Positions 7,516 to 11,421 of a stretch of 11,421 nt of DNA are shown one piece after another. The position numbers were made by a program, and so were the translations under genes. The number at the start of each line of letters is the position of its first letter. Positions within the stretch are counted from its first letter, which is position 1. Origin of the DNA: Thermaceae bacterium (GTDB lineage Bacteria > Deinococcota > Deinococci > Deinococcales > Marinithermaceae); contig WFXV01000086.1 in NCBI GenBank assembly GCA_015490435.1, positions 1 to 11,421 of the forward strand. The letters are read 5' to 3'. The notes under the pieces are model-generated. The model was given only the letters and a program-made list of their open reading frames with translations. It was not told the DNA's origin and did no database searches.

Positions 7516-8674
7516 AGGCGGGTACCGGCGCCGGACGCCCCACCGGCACCGCTTCCTCGGCGGGGGCGAAGACCACCTTGACCGCCCGCCGCCGCACGGC
7601 CGTCCGGATCGCCGCCGGCCAGGCGGAAAGGGGGTAGGTGCCCCCGACCAGGCGCTCGAGCCCAGAAAGCGCGGGCAAAAGCGCCACCGCGTCGGCGAAG
7701 TCTTGGGCGCTATAGGTATAGCTCCCCACCCAGGTGAGCTCGGAGAACCAGTGGGGGGAGAAGTCGTGGTGCACCTCCCCGGCGGCGCCGAGCAACAGGA
7801 CCACCCCGCCCTCCCAGGCCCCCCAGGCGGCTTCGTCGAGGCTCTTCGCGCTCCCCGCGGCCTCGATCACCGCCGGGTAGCCGCCGCGAAAGACCGGGGC
7901 CCCGAGGAGGGGCCGGTAGCGCCGGGCGCCGAAGGCCTCGAGCGCCGCCTCGGTCGAGGGGAAGATCGCGCTCGCCCCGAGGTCGCGGGCGAGCTCGGCC
8001 TGGAGGGGATGGCGGGCGATTACGTCGAGCCGGCCAGAAAAGCCGAGCTCCCGGAGGAGCCGCACCGCGAGCAACCCGATCGTCCCCGCCCCGATGACCA
8101 GGAGGGCCTCGGGAAAGCGCTCGGGGAAGGCCCGCCGGATCCCCCGGAGAACCACCGCGAGCGGCTCGGCGAGCACCGCTCGGGCGTCGGGCACCGCAGC
8201 GGGCACCTCGACGAGGCGCTCGGGCCGCGCGAGCACGTACTCCCCCCACCCCCCGGGGAGCTCCTTGTGGGAGCCGAGCATCCCCGGGGCGAGCGCCCCC
8301 TCGGCGACGTTCTGGCAAAGCCCCTCCTCGCCCCTTTGGCAAGCGGTGCAGGGCTCGAGCCCCCGCTCGGCGCAAGCGAGGAGCGGGTTCACCGCCACCC
8401 GCGTCCCCCCGTACTCCCCCAAGATCTCGTGGCCGAGCACCGCGGGGAAGGAGAAAAACGGCGAGAGCCGGGGGGAGTTCTTGCCAAAAAGGAGCGCGAG
8501 GTCCGAGCCGCAAACGCCCGATAGCCGCACCCGCACGCGCACGAAGCCGTCCCCCTCCTCTGGCAGGGGGAGGTCCACGAGCCTCAAGGGCAGCGCCGAG
8601 ACGGGAAACCGCTTCGAAAGCGCCCGCGCCAGCAGGTAGCGGGGGATTGAAGGGGAGTAGAGGAGGGCTTTCAT
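7514..8674 (-). CDS. Zinc-dependent medium-chain alcohol/polyol dehydrogenase (threonine dehydrogenase-like)
   Basis: A 386-aa member of the zinc-containing medium-chain dehydrogenase superfamily (COG1063-like), predicted to oxidise or reduce an alcohol/carbonyl pair with NAD(P). The catalytic-zinc set is present: C55 (VCGSD), H82-E83 (GHE) and E170 (LAEPLA). The structural-zinc lobe has C101, C109, C112 and C120; the first gap is 8 instead of the usual 3, so this subfamily has a short insertion. The Rossmann motif GAGTIG is at 195-200. After the second strand the sequence is VIARHP with no acidic residue where NAD enzymes usually have Asp, so NADP is plausible (inference). The last ~17 residues are an Ala/Pro/Val-rich tail. 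It starts with ATG MKALLYS, but the region just upstream is pyrimidine-rich with no clear Shine-Dalgarno. It follows the aldolase gene by 79 bp, probably in the same transcript. Substrate unknown. Confidence 0.88.
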   Translation of the reverse strand: MKALLYSPSIPRYLLARALSKRFPVSALPLRLVDLPLPEEGDGFVRVRVRLSGVCGSDLALLFGKNSPRLSPFFSFPAVLGHEILGEYGGTRVAVNPLLACAERGLEPCTACQRGEEGLCQNVAEGALAPGMLGSHKELPGGWGEYVLARPERLVEVPAAVPDARAVLAEPLAVVLRGIRRAFPERFPEALLVIGAGTIGLLAVRLLRELGFSGRLDVIARHPLQAELARDLGASAIFPSTEAALEAFGARRYRPLLGAPVFRGGYPAVIEAAGSAKSLDEAAWGAWEGGVVLLLGAAGEVHHDFSPHWFSELTWVGSYTYSAQDFADAVALLPALSGLERLVGGTYPLSAWPAAIRTAVRRRAVKVVFAPAEEAVPVGRPAPVPA

Positions 8675-8680
8675 AAGCCG

Positions 8681-8748
8681 GGTGTAGGAGGTAGGAGGTG
8701 GGAGGTAGGCTTTGGTTTCCTACCTCCTACCCCCCATCCCCCACCTCC
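8681..8748. repeat. Inverted pair of degenerate 7-bp tandem repeats
   Basis: The left arm (8685-8709) is TAGGAGG, TAGGAGG, TGGGAGG, TAGG. The right arm (8719-8748) is the pyrimidine counterpart in 7-bp steps: CCTA, CCTCCTA, CCCCCCA, TCCCCCA, CCTCC. The nine bases next to the loop (8701-8709 with 8719-8727; loop 8710-8718) pair perfectly, and about 20 of 29 positions pair overall. It fills most of the gap between the aldolase stop and the dehydrogenase start. The minus-strand RNA would carry several GGAGG units followed by CCTCC units. It could be a terminator or attenuator, an mRNA processing structure, or one copy of a dispersed repeat family. Confidence 0.85.
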
Positions 8749-8753
8749 TTTCG

Positions 8754-9830
8754 TCAGCTCATCGGCACCTGCGGGATCAGCTTGCCCTCGATGCGCTCGA
8801 GGATGTCGTCGATGGAGCGGCCGGTGATGGTGAGGCCGTGGTTTTTGAGCCCCACCACGGCCCGGGCCGGGTCCGGCGCCTCGCGCACCTTCTCGGCCAC
8901 CGCTGCCGCCAGCTGGTAGGTGCCGCAGGGGTAATTGAACTGGGTCGAGGGCACCCCCTCCATCCAGGCGTGGACGTGAATGATCGCCCCCACCTCGGGG
9001 TGCTCGCGGTAGATCATCCAGTGCTCGATCGCGTCCACGCTCACCCGCTTGGGGACGATGTTCGGGGGCACCTGGAGGATCATCGCGTTCTTCTCGGGGT
9101 CGTAGTCCTTGACCATCAGGATGTCGCGGCCGATCTCCTTGAGGTTCGACTTGTCCACCCCCGAGGCGCTCATCCAAAAGCGCTTTTCATCCTTGCGGGC
9201 GGAGAGGTTGCCGTAGGAGAGCCCGCCGATGCCATAGAGCCTTTTTACGTGGCGGAGGTCTTCCGGCGGCAGGATGGTCTCGATCGGGAAGGGCGCGGGG
9301 AGCAGGTCCCACTCGGCGAGCTTCTTGCCCGCGCGGTAGAGGGCCTCGGTCTTGTCGTCGCCGTTCCAGAGCTCGGGCTCGAGGGTAGGCTCGAAGATGT
9401 TGTCGATCACCAGGACGCTGCAGGCGATGGGGTTGATGCGGGCGTAGACCCGCTCGAAGAAGTTCTCGCCCTCGGGCTCCATGTAGTGGCCGAGCTCGAG
9501 GGTGAGGAAGTGGGCGCCCTCTCCGGGCGTGTAGGCGATCATCATGTTGGAAAGCGCCCGGACCAGGTAGGGATAGAGGGCCTTGATTGGGTCCTCGGGC
9601 ATCTCGGGGAGCTCCATTAGGCTTACCACGAAGGTGGCCTTGGCCCGTCTTCGGTAGGGCTTGGGTTTTTCCGGGGTGATGAAGTTGAGGACCAGCCGGG
9701 GCGCCTCCGGGTGCTCCTCGAACCGGTAGCCGTGCTCCAGAAAGACCCGCTTCAACCCTTCGGCGAAGGGCACGAGCCCGGAACTGGGCTCGCCGTGAAA
9801 GGTAAAGACCGCGGCGTCGTTTCGCTCCAT
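8754..9830 (-). CDS. Class II aldolase/adducin-domain protein with an uncharacterised N-terminal half
   Basis: A 358-aa protein. The C-terminal part (about 185-358) is a class II aldolase/adducin domain, a zinc-dependent fold used for carbon-carbon bond cleavage or epimerisation of sugar phosphates and related compounds. Visible motifs: GGLSYGNLSAR (202-212), SASGVDKSNL (221-230), E269 in AIEHWMIY at the position of the catalytic acid, the zinc pair HVH at 285-287, and a third His, H331, in LKNHGLT. The active site therefore looks complete. Residues 1 to about 180 match no domain I recognise; they begin MERNDAAVFTFHGEPSSG and contain LVLNFITPEKPKPYRRRAKATFVV and a region like ARINPIACSVLVIDNI. 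The ATG start has a GGAGG site 5 nt upstream. It is upstream of the dehydrogenase gene on the same strand and divergent from the VOC gene. Substrate unknown. Confidence 0.88.
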   Translation of the reverse strand: MERNDAAVFTFHGEPSSGLVPFAEGLKRVFLEHGYRFEEHPEAPRLVLNFITPEKPKPYRRRAKATFVVSLMELPEMPEDPIKALYPYLVRALSNMMIAYTPGEGAHFLTLELGHYMEPEGENFFERVYARINPIACSVLVIDNIFEPTLEPELWNGDDKTEALYRAGKKLAEWDLLPAPFPIETILPPEDLRHVKRLYGIGGLSYGNLSARKDEKRFWMSASGVDKSNLKEIGRDILMVKDYDPEKNAMILQVPPNIVPKRVSVDAIEHWMIYREHPEVGAIIHVHAWMEGVPSTQFNYPCGTYQLAAAVAEKVREAPDPARAVVGLKNHGLTITGRSIDDILERIEGKLIPQVPMS

Positions 9831-9872
9831 GCCCGCCTCCTTTGCTTCTACGTTCAGTTTACCCCGCCCCCC

Positions 9873-9891
9873 TTTTAGAACCGTTCAAAAA
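9873..9891. promoter_or_regulatory. Operator-like dyad in the divergent aldolase/VOC promoter region
   Basis: The 19-bp element TTTTaGAACcGTTCaAAAA is an imperfect palindrome centred on 9882, with 8 of 9 base pairs matching. It lies in the 77-bp gap between the two divergent starts, immediately upstream of the VOC -10 box. This placement suits a dimeric regulator of one or both genes. The dyad is directly visible; its function is inferred. Confidence 0.45.
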
Positions 9892-9895
9892 ACCG

Positions 9896-9901
9896 GATAA
9901 T
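9896..9901 (+). promoter_or_regulatory. -10 box of a probable leaderless promoter for the VOC gene
   Basis: GATAAT (5 of 6 to TATAAT) ends 6 nt before the GTG at 9908, so transcription would begin at or next to the start codon. Leaderless genes with a -10 box in this position are common in Deinococcota. No Shine-Dalgarno is seen. The -35 region 17 bp upstream (TTTTAG) is poor. Confidence 0.6.
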
Positions 9902-9907
9902 GGCGGC

Positions 9908-10507
9908 GTGGTGCCGCGGGCGGTGCGCATGGTGGGAAATCCCGGGGAGGCGCGGCGCTTCCTCGAGGCTATCGGCCTCGTCGAGCACCGAAGGGCCTTC
10001 TTCGACCCCGAGGGGAACGCCCTCTTTTACGTGGAAAGCCCCGAGCCCCCGGGCGCGGTGCTGGTCTGGGAGGGCCCGCCCGGGGTCTTTTACGACCTCG
10101 AGGGCAACCTCCACCGCACCGACGCGCCGCCAAAACCCCGCCCCGGCGGCGGCCCCCGGCTGCTCGGGGTGCTCTACGCGGTGGTGGACCTCGCGGACTC
10201 GGTGGCCTGGTACCAGGAGCAAAGGGGGCTCTCCCTCGCCTTTTTCGACCCCGCCTCGGACTGGGCCGAGCTTCGGAGCGCGGAGGGGCTCGGCGTGCTC
10301 CTCACCTTCGGTGCCGGGGACGAGCGCCGGGGGGTGGCGGTCTTCGAGGTGGCAGACGCGGTCCGCTGGGTGCGGGAGCTCGAAGCGAAGGGGTTTTCGC
10401 CCGCCTGGACCCGCAGCACCGAGTGGGGGCGGCTCGCCGCCTACGCCGACCCCTTCGGCCAGCCCCTGCTCTTCATCGACCGTAGCGGTAGCGGTTCAGG
10501 TCCCTGA
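9908..10507 (+). CDS. VOC-superfamily (glyoxalase/dioxygenase fold) protein
   Basis: A 199-aa protein with two beta-alpha-beta-beta-beta modules. The first, from about residue 5 (RMVGNPGEARRFLEAIGL), is degenerate. The second, from about 90 (LGVLYAVVDLADSVAWYQEQRGL to ADPFGQPLLFID), is clear. The usual metal ligands are not where expected: the first strand of the second module has no His, and the final strand ends LLFID where many enzymes have Glu. It may therefore bind a small molecule rather than act as a metal enzyme. I chose GTG 9908 because a -10 box ends 6 nt upstream; ATG 9929 is the main alternative. Starts upstream of 9908 would run through the promoter and dyad. The last 35 bp overlap the 3' end of convergent mltG, and the Ser/Gly tail RSGSGSGP is encoded there. 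Function unknown. Confidence 0.8.
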   Translation: MVPRAVRMVGNPGEARRFLEAIGLVEHRRAFFDPEGNALFYVESPEPPGAVLVWEGPPGVFYDLEGNLHRTDAPPKPRPGGGPRLLGVLYAVVDLADSVAWYQEQRGLSLAFFDPASDWAELRSAEGLGVLLTFGAGDERRGVAVFEVADAVRWVRELEAKGFSPAWTRSTEWGRLAAYADPFGQPLLFIDRSGSGSGP

Positions 10508-11421
10508 GGTGCCCGGCGAAGGTCTCGTTCAGGTAGAGCTTGCCCCGGGCGTGGAAGAAGTAGAGGTAGGGCTTTTTGTTCGGCGAAAGCCGCCGGGCGT
10601 TCAGCACCGAGGCGAGCGCCGCCGCGCCCGGGTTGTTGATCGGGCCCGGGGGCAGGCCGGGGTAGCGGTAGGTGTTGTAGGGGGAGTCGGTCTGGAAGTC
10701 GCCGGCGTAGCGGTCGAGCTCGGGGAGATCCTTACCGAGGGCGTAGGCGACGGTGGGGTCGGACTGCAGGGGCATCCCGATCTCGAGGCGGTTCAAGAAG
10801 ACGCCGGCGATCCAGGGCATCTCCTCCTCGCTGCCGGCCTCGGCCTGCACGATCGAGGCGAGCGTCACCCAGGCGTGCACGGTGAGTCCGAGCACGCTGA
10901 GCCGGGCCTCCCGCTCGGGGGTGAGCTCCCGGGCAAAACGCCCGAGCATCAGCCGGACGATCGCCTCCGGCTCGGTGCCCAGGGGGATCTCGTAGGTGTC
11001 GGGGAAGAGGTAGCCCTCGAGCGTGGGCCCCTCGTCGTAGGGGGGTTTGAGGTCGGGCGGGGGGTGCTGGGCCAGGGCCAGGAATCCCTCGCCGTCGAAA
11101 CCCGCCTCGCGAAGGCGCCGGGCGTAGTCCACCGCCCGCCAGCCCTCGGGAAAGGTGAGGCGCACGGTGAGGGGGCGGGGGGCCTCGAGCTCCTTTAGCA
11201 CCGCGAGCGTGCCCCGCCCCTCGAGGCGGAAGACCCCGCTTTTGAGCTTCTTCTCCGCCCCGGTCAACCGGGCGAGGAGGGCGAAGACCCGCCCCGAGCG
11301 GACGATTCCCTCGTGCTCGAGCAGCTCCCCGATCGCCGCCGCCCCCGCCCCCTCGGGGATGCGCACCACCGCGACCCGCCCGGTGGGGGCGGTGAGCCCG
11401 TAGAAAAACCAGGCGCCGACG
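10473..11421 (-). CDS. mltG: Endolytic murein transglycosylase MltG (YceG-like), N-terminus missing
   Basis: Membrane-anchored lytic transglycosylase that cuts nascent peptidoglycan and is thought to set glycan strand length. About 315 residues are visible; the reading frame stays open to the right edge. The first visible residues, WFFYGLTAPTG, followed by VAVVRIPEGAGAAAIGELL, look like the end of the single membrane helix and the start of the LysM-like domain. The catalytic domain contains EGYLFPDTYEIP, then LASIVQAEAGSEEEMPWIAGV, whose Glu at 10839-10841 matches the catalytic Glu of E. coli MltG (ASIVEKETA). Next come VFLNRLEIGMPLQSDPTVAYAL and YNTYRYPGLPPGPINNPG. The C-terminus LNRYRYGR overlaps the end of the VOC gene. 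The GTG at 11367-11369 is not the true start, because conserved sequence continues upstream. Confidence 0.95.
   Translation of the reverse strand, partial: VGAWFFYGLTAPTGRVAVVRIPEGAGAAAIGELLEHEGIVRSGRVFALLARLTGAEKKLKSGVFRLEGRGTLAVLKELEAPRPLTVRLTFPEGWRAVDYARRLREAGFDGEGFLALAQHPPPDLKPPYDEGPTLEGYLFPDTYEIPLGTEPEAIVRLMLGRFARELTPEREARLSVLGLTVHAWVTLASIVQAEAGSEEEMPWIAGVFLNRLEIGMPLQSDPTVAYALGKDLPELDRYAGDFQTDSPYNTYRYPGLPPGPINNPGAAALASVLNARRLSPNKKPYLYFFHARGKLYLNETFAGHLRDLNRYRYGR

Noticed and set aside
8681..8748. CRISPR array or microsatellite
   Set aside because: Units are only 7 bp with no spacers, and the two arms are inverted. No cas gene is present, so it is a short inverted tandem-repeat element instead.
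9856..9888. Aldolase promoter on the minus strand, TTGAAC to TAAACT
   Set aside because: The boxes are 21 bp apart, too far for a standard sigma-A promoter. A promoter must exist here, but I cannot place it with confidence.
9842..9907. N-terminal extension of the VOC protein from TTG 9842
   Set aside because: The extra 22 codons cover the dyad and the GATAAT box and have no ribosome site. GTG 9908 fits the promoter position better.
9900..11198. Open frame of 432 codons on the plus strand through the VOC gene and antisense to mltG
   Set aside because: Composition is Arg/Pro/Ser then Gly/Glu/Val-rich, typical of GC-rich shadow frames. Both real genes underneath have recognisable domains.

Overview
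GC-rich, gene-dense bacterial chromosome fragment. IF2 is short (574 aa, one small N-terminal subdomain before the G domain) and YlxR, NusA, RimP and the TAXI receptor are of Thermus type, so I infer a member of the Thermaceae (Deinococcota; Thermus, Meiothermus, Marinithermus or Oceanithermus relatives). No species can be named from the sequence alone.

Layout. Positions 1-3747 (minus strand) hold a translation/transcription operon read right to left: rimP, nusA, ylxR, infB, then the first 28 codons of a membrane-anchored or secreted protein. Spacing is tight (16 bp, 3 bp, a 14-bp overlap, 21 bp). Positions 3748-3958 are a divergent control region. It carries a good promoter for rimP, a terminator-like hairpin inside the rimP leader, and a TTGACA promoter for the rightward genes. 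Positions 3959-7465 (plus) encode a TAXI-type TRAP transporter: a secreted receptor, a strong intrinsic terminator in the gap, then a fused small-plus-large permease. A second terminator at 7481-7515 ends this unit.

Positions 7514-9830 (minus) hold a class II aldolase-domain protein followed by a zinc-dependent medium-chain dehydrogenase. They are separated by an unusual inverted pair of degenerate 7-bp tandem repeats. Divergent from the aldolase is a small VOC (glyoxalase-fold) protein, probably made from a leaderless GTG-start mRNA. Its 3' end overlaps tail-to-tail, by 35 bp, the convergent mltG gene, which runs off the right edge.

How they fit together. The left block is core information processing: ribosome assembly, transcription elongation/termination and translation initiation. 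The middle block imports a small organic solute, possibly glutamate-like. The right block is a putative carbonyl/sugar-metabolism pair (aldolase plus dehydrogenase) with no assignable substrate, followed by cell-wall synthesis (MltG). I saw no rRNA, tRNA, CRISPR, transposase or phage gene. The points most worth a second look are the conditional terminator in the nusA-operon leader, the heptad-repeat inverted element, the uncharacterised N-terminal half of the aldolase protein, and the compact promoter/operator/leaderless start of the VOC gene.
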